The notes below the pieces were generated by a model that saw nothing but the letters and a program-made list of their open reading frames with translations, was not told the origin of the DNA and searched no databases. From a virus, in the IMG/VR virus record IMGVR_UViG_3300026320_000003, positions 1 to 50,248 of that record: 50,248 bases of DNA, one strand, 5' to 3'. Shown in pieces: positions 35,130 through 42,702 of the stretch (positions are counted from its first letter, which is position 1; the number at the start of each line of letters is the position of its first letter). The translations under genes were made by a program, and so were the position numbers.

Positions 35130-35615
35130 TTATTCCTCAACCGGGGCAGTCTTTGCTAATTCAGCAAATATGCTCTGTCCATCACTACTCGGGACATGGC
35201 GAATGTAAGCCATGACCTGAGAGTTCGGCGTCTCGTCAATTGCTGCGTTGATTGACTTTCCCTCAAGATCAATTCCACAGTGTTCAAGGAAGTCAATCAA
35301 CCGATAAAGGGCTTCTTCGGTTTTGTAATAGGTAGCTCTAATTGTCGCGTCAGTCATTGCCCGACTTGATCCGTCAGGCTTAGACATCCATTCCTTAAGG
35401 TCATCTTCGTCTACGTCCTCGCCAGCAGATTGAACCGCAAGGGTGAATTCAACAAATGGCGTCTGCTTCTTAGAAGATACATCATGTCGAGGGAGGCCCT
35501 TGACGACGCAGAAGTAGGTCCCAACCGGTAACGGCTTAGGCCGTTCAACTTCGGAGGCAGGACGGTCGAGGATGTCGATGAATGCTTTGGGTTGGGTTTG
35601 TGCTTGTTTTGCCAT
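35130..35615 (-). CDS. Probable single-stranded DNA-binding or recombination accessory protein
   Basis: A 161-residue acidic protein. It opens MAKQAQTQPKAFIDILDRPA and has a beta-rich middle (LPVGTYFCVVKGLPRHDVSS, TPFVEFTLAVQSAGEDVDED, TIRATYYKTEEALYRLIDFL). The same layout is common in phage modules with RecA-like ATPase and PolA genes, where it is often taken as an SSB-like protein. That role is inferred; I recognise no certified OB-fold motif. AAAGGA lies 11 bases before the ATG. Confidence 0.7.
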   Translation of the reverse strand: MAKQAQTQPKAFIDILDRPASEVERPKPLPVGTYFCVVKGLPRHDVSSKKQTPFVEFTLAVQSAGEDVDEDDLKEWMSKPDGSSRAMTDATIRATYYKTEEALYRLIDFLEHCGIDLEGKSINAAIDETPNSQVMAYIRHVPSSDGQSIFAELAKTAPVEE

Positions 35616-35630
35616 GTGGATTGGATTCCT

Positions 35631-35837
35631 TTAGAATGGGGTTTCGTCATCGTTGTGGACTTTGGTTGGTGGCTTCTCTGCAATGTATGCCTTGGTATTT
35701 TCTTTCTCCTGTGTGCTAATTGCATCTTTGAGAAGGTCTCTGACCCGCTCAAATTCATTCTCAACACCTTGCACTCTGGCCAAAGCCCCAAGTGCAATAG
35801 ATAAATCCTTAATCATAGAGGTTTGATATGCCATCAT
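35631..35837 (-). CDS. Small helical protein
   Basis: A 68-residue protein (MMAYQTSMIKDLSIALGALA) with one amphipathic helix, possibly coiled coil (ENEFERVRDLLKDAISTQEK), and a polar tail. The start is coupled to the upstream ATPase stop as ATATGATG, where the ribosome site is inside the last codons of the ATPase gene. No family recognised; likely works with its neighbours in recombination. Confidence 0.65.
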   Translation of the reverse strand: MMAYQTSMIKDLSIALGALARVQGVENEFERVRDLLKDAISTQEKENTKAYIAEKPPTKVHNDDETPF

Positions 35838-36682
35838 ATCCTCTGTAGTTTGAGTGATTTAGGCTTAACCGGCGTCGGCCGTAGCACTTCAAAGAACTGA
35901 GCCAAGCCGGTTTCGATTGAATAGCTCGGCTGCATCAGGAATGGTGCAGGGTTTGCTAGGTCCATCATTGGGGTAGAATTCGTCTGGATCGTTCGCTTTC
36001 CTCCTTTGCTGGTGAAGAGAACTACAGATGGGAAATACTGTGGGATTTTAGGAGACAGCTTCTGACCGACTCCCTGAGGGAAGCCTTTGGTAGTCCCATC
36101 GGGCTGTTCTTGATAGGTGACGTGGGCAATGACGATAACGTTAACCTTGTATGTGTCGGAGGTAAGCATTGCTATGAACTTCTCGACATCGTTTTGAGCA
36201 TTACCATACACCGCACGAGCGTCGTATAGTCCACCTTTGCCAAGGGGAATAATACTTTCATGGAAATCATAAGCTGCGTCACACAGTCGAGATAGAGAGT
36301 CAATAACAAGGATGCAATCGGGTCCCCAGTTGGCTGGTGGTCCAAAGTCGATTCCATTTTTTTGATCATCTTCGTATTTCCAGTTGTCCATCATCTTGAG
36401 GGAGTTGATCCAAGCAGTAGGTTTACCAGCTAGGACTGAACCGGTTGGTGAGGCCTTTCGCTTATCGCGGAGGGTACGGTATTCAACATTCTCTATCAGG
36501 TCCAGACAATCCCTCTTGATGTATTGCTTGAGGACATCGAGGAGGTTGTCTAAGTCCAAGATGCGGAGCTTGTATCCAGCCTTGACAAGGGAGACTAGGG
36601 CCCCAGTCTTGCCAGATTTGGAATCTCCTATAGCGAGGAGCTTAATAAAGTCATTGGATTGGTGATTCGCTAGGCTTGGCAT
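35834..36682 (-). CDS. RecA-like AAA ATPase (AAA_24 / Sak4-like)
   Basis: A 282-residue P-loop ATPase: Walker A GDSKSGKTGAL at about residues 19-29, Walker B CILVIDSLSRLCD. A RecA-like core follows, with a conserved VIAHVTYQEQPDGTTKGFPQ. This matches the phage AAA_24/Sak4 group, single-strand annealing or recombination ATPases. It lacks RecA's C-terminal domain. The start lies within the end of the previous gene (32-base overlap); no other in-frame ATG precedes the P-loop. Confidence 0.82.
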   Translation of the reverse strand: MPSLANHQSNDFIKLLAIGDSKSGKTGALVSLVKAGYKLRILDLDNLLDVLKQYIKRDCLDLIENVEYRTLRDKRKASPTGSVLAGKPTAWINSLKMMDNWKYEDDQKNGIDFGPPANWGPDCILVIDSLSRLCDAAYDFHESIIPLGKGGLYDARAVYGNAQNDVEKFIAMLTSDTYKVNVIVIAHVTYQEQPDGTTKGFPQGVGQKLSPKIPQYFPSVVLFTSKGGKRTIQTNSTPMMDLANPAPFLMQPSYSIETGLAQFFEVLRPTPVKPKSLKLQRI

Positions 36683-36875
36683 TGGCTAATAAAACCTCCG
36701 TATAAAGGGTTAACAGATCGCCGTCTCGTAGGTCGTAGTGCTTGGTATCGCAAGAGATTCGAATGTTGGTTGGAGAGCCATACTCGGAACCAAAGCCGAT
36801 AGTGAAGTGGCTATCGCTCCGATCGACTATTCTGGCTTTGAGGAGTGGGAGAATGGCTCGGAGTTGTTTGGTCAT
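36651..36875 (-). CDS. Small hypothetical protein
   Basis: A 74-residue protein (MTKQLRAILPLLKARIVDRS) with a beta-rich end (TIGFGSEYGSPTNIRISCDT). The start at 36875 overlaps the previous stop (ATGA) and has GAGAAG upstream. The longer in-frame start at 36944 lies within the previous gene and is less likely. Function unknown. Confidence 0.66.
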   Translation of the reverse strand: MTKQLRAILPLLKARIVDRSDSHFTIGFGSEYGSPTNIRISCDTKHYDLRDGDLLTLYTEVLLANAKPSESPIQ

Positions 36876-37051
36876 GGTATAATCTTCTCTGCATACTCCC
36901 GTGCTAGGGCAAGAGTCATTTCTCCTTTCTTTGTCCTCTCCCATGCCTCCATCATCAGCATGTGGGGAATGCTGCCCCTATCAGCCTGTGGTTTTATAAG
37001 CCTAAGATAGAAGTCTTCTAGTGTCATCGGTGCGCGGAGTTGGTTAGTCAT
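36872..37051 (-). CDS. Small helical protein
   Basis: A 59-residue charged protein (MTNQLRAPMTLEDFYLRLIK ... LALAREYAEKIIP). The start ATG is embedded in the stop region of the preceding 57-residue gene (TATGACTAA), an arrangement that supports both. No motif recognised. Confidence 0.65.
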   Translation of the reverse strand: MTNQLRAPMTLEDFYLRLIKPQADRGSIPHMLMMEAWERTKKGEMTLALAREYAEKIIP

Positions 37052-37217
37052 AGACAAACACCATTGGTCGAAACGCACCGTCAACTAATTCAAACAACTG
37101 TCTTTCAGTAGCTAGGATTAGTCTGCCTTTGTGTTCGATGATACTTACAATTCTGAATGGTGCTGTTATCTTACCATTCCTTATTGCTTCATCTAACGTG
37201 GCGACAAGGGATTCCAT
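37044..37217 (-). CDS. Small hypothetical protein
   Basis: A 57-residue protein (MESLVATLDEAIRNGKITAP, RLILATERQLFELVDGAF) that looks like a compact beta fold. It has an excellent ribosome site (AGAGGAGAAGGACCG before ATG) located within the last codons of the nuclease gene, overlapping that gene by 25 bases, and its end overlaps the next start. Function unknown. Confidence 0.66.
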   Translation of the reverse strand: MESLVATLDEAIRNGKITAPFRIVSIIEHKGRLILATERQLFELVDGAFRPMVFVYD

Positions 37218-38194
37218 CGGTCCTTCTCCTCTAGTTTAACAAAATCAGCCTTGAGAAATGTCTCCCTAACCCTTGGGGATTTGCTACATATCTCCCTGAA
37301 CTTACACCCGCCGAACTTGTCGCAGGCGGTATCGTTCTGCGGCCAATAGCCCATCTCTGCGTAATGCTCAGCAAGTTGGAGTGTATAATGTAGGTCCCCA
37401 ACCCATTCGTCGAGTTGGTCTTGGGTCCGGTAGGTGAATCCTCGAATGAAACGGTTAGGTTTATCGAGGAGGATTTGTGCCGCCTCGATAATGACGCCCT
37501 TGATAGGAGAATCGATAACGATCTGTCCAGCAAGGGTATAGAGAGTCATTTGGTTATTCGGCTCGAATTGGTTGAAGAAGTACGGGCCTGGAGTGCTGGT
37601 GGTGGTTTTATGGTCAAGGACGAAGAGGGAGTCGTTGAAAGAGACCACACGGTCGAGATGGCCGCAGAGGAGGTAGGGTTGACCATAAATCTTTCCGTGT
37701 TCCTCTAAGCTTTCGTGCAGATCATTTATAAATGAAGCCCTCGGCCCCCAGTCCATCTCAAACTTGAAACTCAACTCAACAGCAGGTCTGCCGTTTTCTA
37801 AGATGAAGGTCTCCGCTGGGTCGTCTTTGAAGTAATCGAAATAGTCAACACAGAGTTGGAGGAGGGTACTGCGATTCTTATAGTTTCCAGCTTTAGTGTT
37901 AACATCCACCTGCCAATCTGCTGTGCGGATAAGTAAGGCACGGATGGTAGATCGGATGGCGTCTTCGTGGTCGATTCCGTTTGCCCGCTCAATATCGTAC
38001 TCCTGTATCGCTTGGTGATATTCGCTCCCGAACCGCAGATGAACACTCTCGTCCTTTGGTGACCAGCCATCAATTATGGTGTATTGGTATAGCCTAGGGC
38101 ATTGCTTGATTAGCCCTAGGCAGGTGCTATCCCAAGCGAACTGCACATTTGTACCCTGTAAAAAAGGCGATTGGACATTGGCTTGAGCGTCCAT
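37193..38194 (-). CDS. PD-(D/E)XK nuclease (RecB/Cas4-like)
   Basis: A 333-residue nuclease. The catalytic core is GHLDRVVSFNDSLFVLDHKT, with Asp of GHLD and the D-x-K of VLDHKT. It is preceded by an RFGSEYHQAIQEY helix. A C-terminal Cys cluster (CDKFGGCKFREIC) plus an early Cys (CPRLYQY) resembles the iron-sulphur site of AddB/Cas4 nucleases. Probably processes DNA ends for recombination with the RecA-like ATPase. The start ATG overlaps the previous TGA and has AGGAGG upstream. Confidence 0.87.
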   Translation of the reverse strand: MDAQANVQSPFLQGTNVQFAWDSTCLGLIKQCPRLYQYTIIDGWSPKDESVHLRFGSEYHQAIQEYDIERANGIDHEDAIRSTIRALLIRTADWQVDVNTKAGNYKNRSTLLQLCVDYFDYFKDDPAETFILENGRPAVELSFKFEMDWGPRASFINDLHESLEEHGKIYGQPYLLCGHLDRVVSFNDSLFVLDHKTTTSTPGPYFFNQFEPNNQMTLYTLAGQIVIDSPIKGVIIEAAQILLDKPNRFIRGFTYRTQDQLDEWVGDLHYTLQLAEHYAEMGYWPQNDTACDKFGGCKFREICSKSPRVRETFLKADFVKLEEKDRWNPLSPR

Positions 38195-38415
38195 CAAATC
38201 CTCCTCTTAATCGTCGACCCTGCGACCTTCTTGGGGATCAAGCCAAGTGCAGCTAGGTCCAGCTTGGCCTTTGGCGTTCCGGTGTCTCCCTTCTTCACCT
38301 TGACTCCAGCTTCGCGGAGGGCCCGATTCTTTCGCTGATAGGCAATGATCTCGTCGATGTTTTGGGTGGAAAGTTCAAGTGGGTCTATGGACATTAGTTC
38401 GTCTAGGTCAGTCAT
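38194..38415 (-). CDS. Small conserved-looking helical protein
   Basis: A 73-residue protein (MTDLDELMSIDPLELSTQNI, DEIIAYQRKNRALREAGVKV) ending in a basic tail (STIKRRI). Its final codons AAG AGG AGG ATT double as the ribosome site of the nuclease gene. ATGA overlap at the start. Similar short proteins occur in phage recombination modules; role unknown. Confidence 0.7.
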   Translation of the reverse strand: MTDLDELMSIDPLELSTQNIDEIIAYQRKNRALREAGVKVKKGDTGTPKAKLDLAALGLIPKKVAGSTIKRRI

Positions 38416-38597
38416 TCCAAATCTCCCAATGTCTTTCTTAGCTTGTGGAAACTCGTAGCGGTTGTTATATGGTGGTGAACCACCTGCCTGACCTGCTCTG
38501 ACCATCCTCGGCCGTAGTAGGCCTCTAGGGCGGCCACATCGGCTTCGTAGAGGTTGAGGGTGACCTTTTGTAAGGGGTCGTCAGATTTAGCTGGCAT
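38412..38597 (-). CDS. Ribbon-helix-helix-like protein
   Basis: A 61-residue protein. KVTLNLYEADVAALEAYYG, then GWSEQVRQVVHHHI is the strand-helix-helix pattern of MetJ/Arc-type DNA-binding proteins. I choose the ATG at 38597 because it overlaps the stop of the 35-codon gene upstream (TAATG); a TTG at 38648 is possible. It is a good candidate for the phage's own transcriptional regulator. Confidence 0.66.
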   Translation of the reverse strand: MPAKSDDPLQKVTLNLYEADVAALEAYYGRGWSEQVRQVVHHHITTATSFHKLRKTLGDLE

Positions 38598-38704
38598 TAG
38601 CGTAACCTTACCCATAACCTGATCTTTAAGTGTGTATTTGCATTCCAAGGCTCATAAAGAAATAGATGCCATAATTGTCCAGTAACTAAACCGTTGAAAG
38701 TCAT
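38597..38704 (-). CDS. Very small protein, 35 residues
   Basis: A 35-residue frame (MTFNGLVTGQLWHLFLYEPW, ending RLWVRLR), aromatic and basic. Support is only its neat packing: the ATG overlaps the upstream TGA (ACATGA) and its TAA overlaps the downstream ATG. It may be a real peptide or a translational bridge between its neighbours. Confidence 0.42.
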   Translation of the reverse strand: MTFNGLVTGQLWHLFLYEPWNANTHLKIRLWVRLR

Positions 38705-38934
38705 GTCTCCAACTCTACAGCCTTCCTTGCGATGTAGATCAAATCCTCAGCAGGTTGGAAAAGCATTAGCTCCTGCAAGGCCGGGTTGAGGGATTGCTTT
38801 CGAGCCTCGTAGAGAGCATTGACTAGAAGGATTCTAGTGGCCTTAGTGGTGAGGATATGTATCCCGATCTCTTCGTCAAGGGCGCGTAGCCAAAGGGGAA
38901 GGTAGGTAGACGCAGGGAGTTTTGATCCGGCCAT
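38701..38934 (-). CDS. Small helical hypothetical protein
   Basis: A 77-residue helical protein (MAGSKLPASTYLPLWLRALD, KATRILLVNALYEARKQSLN). The ATG at 38934 overlaps the upstream TAA (TAATG), so I reject the longer reading from 38961. No family recognised. Confidence 0.68.
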   Translation of the reverse strand: MAGSKLPASTYLPLWLRALDEEIGIHILTTKATRILLVNALYEARKQSLNPALQELMLFQPAEDLIYIARKAVELET

Positions 38935-39131
38935 TAGTTGTAACTCTCTGTTGCAAACCATGTATTGCTTGGATTACGGCTATCCCAGAGCTTGTGGGTT
39001 GTTGGGCTCATGCGCTCGCGCATTACAAAGTCAGAGCAGTTTAAGCATGAACCAAATCGAAGATTATCTTCACTACCACACACTTTGCATTTGCCGATTT
39101 GCGCGATAGAAACATAGTTATCTTTTATCAT
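38934..39131 (-). CDS. Small zinc-ribbon protein
   Basis: A 65-residue protein with C-x2-C (CKVCGSEDN) and C-x2-C (GSCLNCSDF), a four-Cys zinc site, followed by a polar C-terminus. The ATG follows the upstream TAG directly. Probably a nucleic-acid or protein-binding accessory of the replication genes. Confidence 0.7.
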   Translation of the reverse strand: MIKDNYVSIAQIGKCKVCGSEDNLRFGSCLNCSDFVMRERMSPTTHKLWDSRNPSNTWFATESYN

Positions 39132-39458
39132 CTATCCCTCCAATCCGCTAAGAAGTTCCACCGTTCCTGGGTCTAGCTCGGTCTTCTCGGCGTAGACCCA
39201 GAACTTACCGTCCTCGTCTTCCCTGATCCGAAAGACGAGTTTATCGTACATCGAGGCGTCATAGAGCGGATCACCAGCTGAATATATCAACCGATTATCC
39301 TTTCGGTTAATCTGTCTTGCGGTGTGACAACGCATGCGGAAGAATGTCGCGTTGTCACGGATGCCAAAGATTATCCTCGCACCTTTATCATCCTCCATGG
39401 CCTTGTCCATGAATTCGATACAGTCCTGATAGGACAGTCGACTCGTACTGATGCTCAT
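39132..39458 (-). CDS. Hypothetical protein
   Basis: A 108-residue acidic protein (MSISTSRLSYQDCIEFMDKA, IIFGIRDNATFFRMRCHTAR, YDKLVFRIREDEDGKFWVYA) with mixed alpha/beta character. The start at 39458 overlaps the TGA of the 51-residue zinc protein (ATGA) with AGGA upstream; the longer in-frame start lies within that gene. No family recognised. Confidence 0.68.
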   Translation of the reverse strand: MSISTSRLSYQDCIEFMDKAMEDDKGARIIFGIRDNATFFRMRCHTARQINRKDNRLIYSAGDPLYDASMYDKLVFRIREDEDGKFWVYAEKTELDPGTVELLSGLEG

Positions 39459-39610
39459 TTTGTTTTCCTGTATAGTACCTCTATCGTTTTCCATTTCCAA
39501 CGACAGGCTTTACATTTACGTGTTCGAATTATGGTGACATGGTTGTGATCGTTGAGGTAGCGTGTAAGTACAACGCCTGATTTTCCACTACAATACTTGC
39601 AGGTCACCAT
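39455..39610 (-). CDS. NrdR-like zinc ribbon, 51 residues
   Basis: The pattern C4-x2-C7 ... IIRTRKC-KAC (C33, C36) then WKWKTIEVLY closely resembles the N-terminal zinc ribbon of the ribonucleotide-reductase repressor NrdR. The ATP cone is missing. The ATG overlaps the helicase stop (ATGGTGA) and the TGA overlaps the next ATG. A stand-alone ribbon could bind DNA or act as a decoy; neither is shown. Confidence 0.62.
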   Translation of the reverse strand: MVTCKYCSGKSGVVLTRYLNDHNHVTIIRTRKCKACRWKWKTIEVLYRKTK

Positions 39611-41022
39611 TGGATATCCGCCGAAGCTATCTCGGTTAACTTGTTCTTGGAGCGAGTAGAGATGACGTAGGATAGATTCTTATCCTGGTCTGAATGGCCA
39701 ATCAGCTGTGGATCAAGATGGATGACTTCATCAAACTCTAGGCCCTTGGCCTTGTGGCCGGTGAGAAGTCGAATTGATCCATCCTGCTTGAAGAGATGCT
39801 CAGCGTAAGCGATAGCGGTGCCTAGGCTTCCCTTACCTGCGGTAGCGAAGATGCGCATACACTCCGCCATGTCTTCGCAGTTCTTGGCTTCGCGGGAGAG
39901 TTTTTCCTCTAGCCAGTTGTTGATCACCGAGATAGTCTGGCCATAGCTTAACTCCTCCGGCCCAAGCTTCCTCATAACCCCTATAAGCTTAGGACCAAGA
40001 TCGCTCCCAATAACACTAACACTATGGCCAGCACCCAACAGGCGGAAGGCCAAAGCGAACAATGGGGCATTATTCCGACAGATAATAGTAACATTATCGC
40101 CAATACTGCTAGCAACCATTCGACTCGGTGCATGGACTTCGCCTCCGAGATTGAGGGCGCGGAAGTGTGGAACTCTCCAATGGACATGTTCGACTATCGC
40201 CGAAGGGCAGCGGAAGGAAATTGAAAGCGGAAGAGGTTGCATAGAGTAAGCGGCTGTTGCTGTACTCATTCCTCCTGCTTTGGCTCCTCTGAATCCATAG
40301 ATGTTCTGATATGGATCACCGACTCCGATAAGTCTATGCTTAACAAGTCGTTCGAGCATGGCATGATTAACTGGGGATAGGTCTTGATATTCGTCAACAA
40401 GGACCAGGGGAAATCTAGGGAATGTTCCGCCGAACAATGCGGGCATGTATATTTGATCATTATAGTCGATAAGTCCGTCATAAGCGAGCTTGATACTTCG
40501 GCTAAGAACTGCGTCAATGAGATCACTCGTGAGGTCATCGGGGCGCTCGTCGAGAAGAGAGTGGAAACGGGATTGGGTGAGGAGTCGTTTGGCGTTGGGG
40601 TATTTACCCTCAGGGACGTAGCCTAGGGCCTTCGCCAGGCCTACTCCGGCGACGACTTCGTGGTAGGAGTCCCAGAGTTCACCTTGGGATCGGGAAGGGG
40701 ATTCTTTGATAAGTTCACGAAGGATGTCACCGGTCTTTTTAGTATTAAGACGGAGATTTTTTGATTGGGATGCTGCCCATATGCGATGACCAAGTGAATT
40801 AAATGTACGTACGGTAGTGGTAGATAGCATACGGTCTGTGGCTTCATCAGCGTTCTTCTTGTTAAAGACGAGGTAAAGGATTGGCTGCTTGGGGCGGATT
40901 GCGCGTTCGATTAGTTCAAGAGTGGATGTCTTGCCGGTTCCTGCGAGGGCGTTCAGCATCAGGTTGTCTTTGGTCAACGTGGCTGCGGAGAGGATATCAA
41001 GTTGTTCGTCGGTGTGGGACAT
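39604..41022 (-). CDS. UvrD/RecB-like superfamily 1A helicase
   Basis: A 472-residue DNA helicase: motif I NALAGTGKTST, motif II LVDEYQDLSPV, motif III GVGDPYQNIYGFRGA, motif IV SISFRCPSAI, motif V TGHKAKGLEFDEVIHLD and motif VI LSYVISTRSKNKL. It is shorter than cellular UvrD (about 720 aa), as phage forms often are. It probably unwinds recombination or replication intermediates together with the nuclease and RecA-like ATPase. The ATG overlaps the upstream TAA (TAATG). Confidence 0.9.
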   Translation of the reverse strand: MSHTDEQLDILSAATLTKDNLMLNALAGTGKTSTLELIERAIRPKQPILYLVFNKKNADEATDRMLSTTTVRTFNSLGHRIWAASQSKNLRLNTKKTGDILRELIKESPSRSQGELWDSYHEVVAGVGLAKALGYVPEGKYPNAKRLLTQSRFHSLLDERPDDLTSDLIDAVLSRSIKLAYDGLIDYNDQIYMPALFGGTFPRFPLVLVDEYQDLSPVNHAMLERLVKHRLIGVGDPYQNIYGFRGAKAGGMSTATAAYSMQPLPLSISFRCPSAIVEHVHWRVPHFRALNLGGEVHAPSRMVASSIGDNVTIICRNNAPLFALAFRLLGAGHSVSVIGSDLGPKLIGVMRKLGPEELSYGQTISVINNWLEEKLSREAKNCEDMAECMRIFATAGKGSLGTAIAYAEHLFKQDGSIRLLTGHKAKGLEFDEVIHLDPQLIGHSDQDKNLSYVISTRSKNKLTEIASADIQW

Positions 41023-41228
41023 TAATTAACTCCGAATCTGCAACCGCAATTAGGGCAGTCAACGGTGTATTCAGGAGAACCCTCGTTGCCAACTTTGGCT
41101 GCATGATCGTCACAATAGCAGGCGGGTATTGGATGTCCAATATTTGCTCGACAGTGTCCACAAGCAATTGTGGTAGCTGGCTTGTTGCAGTTTTCGTACT
41201 GACAAGTCCCGGTAATCTCTACTATCAT
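41022..41228 (-). CDS. Cys/His-rich zinc-binding protein
   Basis: A 68-residue protein with eight or nine Cys and several His (GTCQYENC, IACGHC, ACYCDDHAA, DCPNCGCRF), enough for two zinc sites. I start at 41228 because the promoter at 41251-41279 lies just upstream and would cut off the longer reading from 41306. It is the first gene of the internal transcript that carries the helicase. Confidence 0.72.
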   Translation of the reverse strand: MIVEITGTCQYENCNKPATTIACGHCRANIGHPIPACYCDDHAAKVGNEGSPEYTVDCPNCGCRFGVN

Positions 41229-41250
41229 CGCATCATTCCTTATATTCCTT

Positions 41251-41279
41251 ATTATAACATAGTTGGCTGGCGAAATCAA
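41251..41279 (-). promoter_or_regulatory. Leftward sigma70-type promoter
   Basis: Read leftward: TTGATT (41279-41274), 17-base spacer, TATAAT (41256-41251), with TG one base before the -10 (TGTTATAAT). It sits in a 64-base gap and should start a transcript for the zinc protein, helicase and everything downstream. Confidence 0.85.
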
Positions 41280-41292
41280 GGAGTTTGTTAGG

Positions 41293-41493
41293 CTACGCTG
41301 TATCATACAAGAATCTTACAACGTCGTAGTAGATTTGGAAACCATAGTCCCATCCATAGTCCTTAACAAAGTGTAGTGCAAAGTTAGGATCATCAGCATG
41401 TTTCATGATGAAACGGACATGTTCCCTTGCTTCCTCTATTGAACAATTTAGGCGCGTACTGAATGCTGCTGCAAGATCGCTGTTAATAGTCAT
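41293..41493 (-). CDS. Small hypothetical protein
   Basis: A 66-residue helical protein (MTINSDLAAAFSTRLNCSIE, HFVKDYGWDYGFQIYYDVVR). ATGA overlap with the upstream gene. Last gene before an internal promoter. No family recognised. Confidence 0.66.
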   Translation of the reverse strand: MTINSDLAAAFSTRLNCSIEEAREHVRFIMKHADDPNFALHFVKDYGWDYGFQIYYDVVRFLYDTA

Positions 41494-41720
41494 GACAAAA
41501 GCTTCCCCATGGCAAGTTGAGTCACTTGATGTTGCATTCGCTTGAAAAGTTCACTCATGCCTAGCCAGCCGTGGGCCAAGGTTTCGTCGACTTTGGTATC
41601 TTCGGTGTTGTGGAGATGGGCCATGACTGCACAGAGTTCTTGGCATTCGATTAGATGATGGAGGAGCTTGGTGTAGGTCTCGGATCGGGTGGCCATGCCA
41701 CCTATGGTGGGGATGGTCAT
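41490..41720 (-). CDS. Small helical hypothetical protein
   Basis: A 76-residue helical protein (SETYTKLLHHLIECQELCAV, GMSELFKRMQHQVTQLAMGK). ATGA overlaps at both ends set its limits. No recognised family. Confidence 0.66.
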   Translation of the reverse strand: MTIPTIGGMATRSETYTKLLHHLIECQELCAVMAHLHNTEDTKVDETLAHGWLGMSELFKRMQHQVTQLAMGKLLS

Positions 41721-42016
41721 CGATATGCCTTTTGCATCTCAGGGATTAGTGCGGTCTTGATCCGGTCCGACTCAAGTCGCATTCGTTCGTTGGTACCTCC
41801 AAGTAGTTCGTTAAAGTATGGGCGTTGTTCGGTCCAGGAAGTCTTTTGGGACATGTTGAAGATCAATTGATCCATCTCCCTGATCTGGCTCATAAGCCTA
41901 AGTTCTGATGCTTCGAGCTTGTTGATTTGATTTTGTTGATTTTTGGCGATGGCTGTGACAGTAAAGACCTGCTGGTATAGCTCAGCGATGCGTTTGCGCC
42001 CGAATAGGTCTATCAT
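41717..42016 (-). CDS. Coiled-coil hypothetical protein
   Basis: A 99-residue protein with a long helix (NQQNQINKLEASELRLMSQI) likely to form a coiled coil. The start at MIDLFGRKR has GAGGAAG 8 bases upstream; the longer frame from 42058 would read over the previous gene. Function unknown. Confidence 0.67.
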   Translation of the reverse strand: MIDLFGRKRIAELYQQVFTVTAIAKNQQNQINKLEASELRLMSQIREMDQLIFNMSQKTSWTEQRPYFNELLGGTNERMRLESDRIKTALIPEMQKAYR

Positions 42017-42201
42017 TTCGATTTCTTCCTCATGTTGTAGGTCGGATCGTCTCGCCAAAAAGGCTCTCGGCTGGTCGCTAATCGCATCTTAGCAACCTCT
42101 TCCTGCAGGTAGTAATCTATGGCGCGGCCTGATTTACCATAGACCGGCAGGTTCGGGTCTCGCCAGTCTGGGCGGGTGTCAGGCTTGGGCTTACGCTTCA
42201 T
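42013..42201 (-). CDS. Small basic protein
   Basis: A 62-residue protein, strongly basic at both ends (MKRKPKPDTRPDWRDPN ... TYNMRKKSK). The ATG overlaps the upstream stop (ATATGA), and its ribosome site is inside the preceding gene's last codons. Possibly nucleic-acid binding by charge alone. Confidence 0.66.
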   Translation of the reverse strand: MKRKPKPDTRPDWRDPNLPVYGKSGRAIDYYLQEEVAKMRLATSREPFWRDDPTYNMRKKSK

Positions 42202-42485
42202 ATCCGTCTCTCTATAGGTTTCACCAACCCAAGGGCTACAAGTAGGCTTCGCCCGGCGATCTTGTTCTCTTCCGTCGGTCGTTCTAGCTCTCGCAGGTTC
42301 GCTTGGAGTTCGGTGGTGGACATTATCAAGGGTTCTATTTCGGCCATTGTGCCGATGAATACCAAAGGCATCCCTTCGGTGTTGGTCCAAGGGAGGAACA
42401 GAGCGTAGGCGCCGGAGGACAGGCGAATGATATTACACCCGTGGTATTTGTAGGAAAGGGCTTCGGCTTCGTCTGGATCAGGCAT
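42198..42485 (-). CDS. Hypothetical protein
   Basis: A 95-residue protein, beta-rich first half (GCNIIRLSSGAYALFLPW, MPLVFIGTMAEIEPLIM) and helical second half, ending KPIERRI. The ending is the translated ribosome site for the next gene. No family recognised. Confidence 0.66.
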   Translation of the reverse strand: MPDPDEAEALSYKYHGCNIIRLSSGAYALFLPWTNTEGMPLVFIGTMAEIEPLIMSTTELQANLRELERPTEENKIAGRSLLVALGLVKPIERRI

Positions 42486-42702
42486 TGAGGTTCGCCTTCC
42501 AGTTTCGATCGAAATTCACTTGGAAATCTGAGCAGTAGGCTTTAAGCATGGCTTCCGTGGAGGTTACATCGTCTTTGCAGCTTAGCCATAGCATAACATG
42601 GAGCATTAGGACGATTTGTGCCCCGTCTTCAGGACCTTCAGTTTCCTCTTTAAGGAAGGAATAGATGTATTTGGCGAGTGGAAGAAGTTCTTTAGCTGTC
42701 AT
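42478..42702 (-). CDS. Hypothetical helical protein
   Basis: A 74-residue protein (MTAKELLPLAKYIYSFLKEE, QIVLMLHVMLWLSCKDDV) with one hydrophobic helix that could be buried in a fold rather than membrane. TAATG overlap with the upstream gene. Function unknown. Confidence 0.66.
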   Translation of the reverse strand: MTAKELLPLAKYIYSFLKEETEGPEDGAQIVLMLHVMLWLSCKDDVTSTEAMLKAYCSDFQVNFDRNWKANLNA

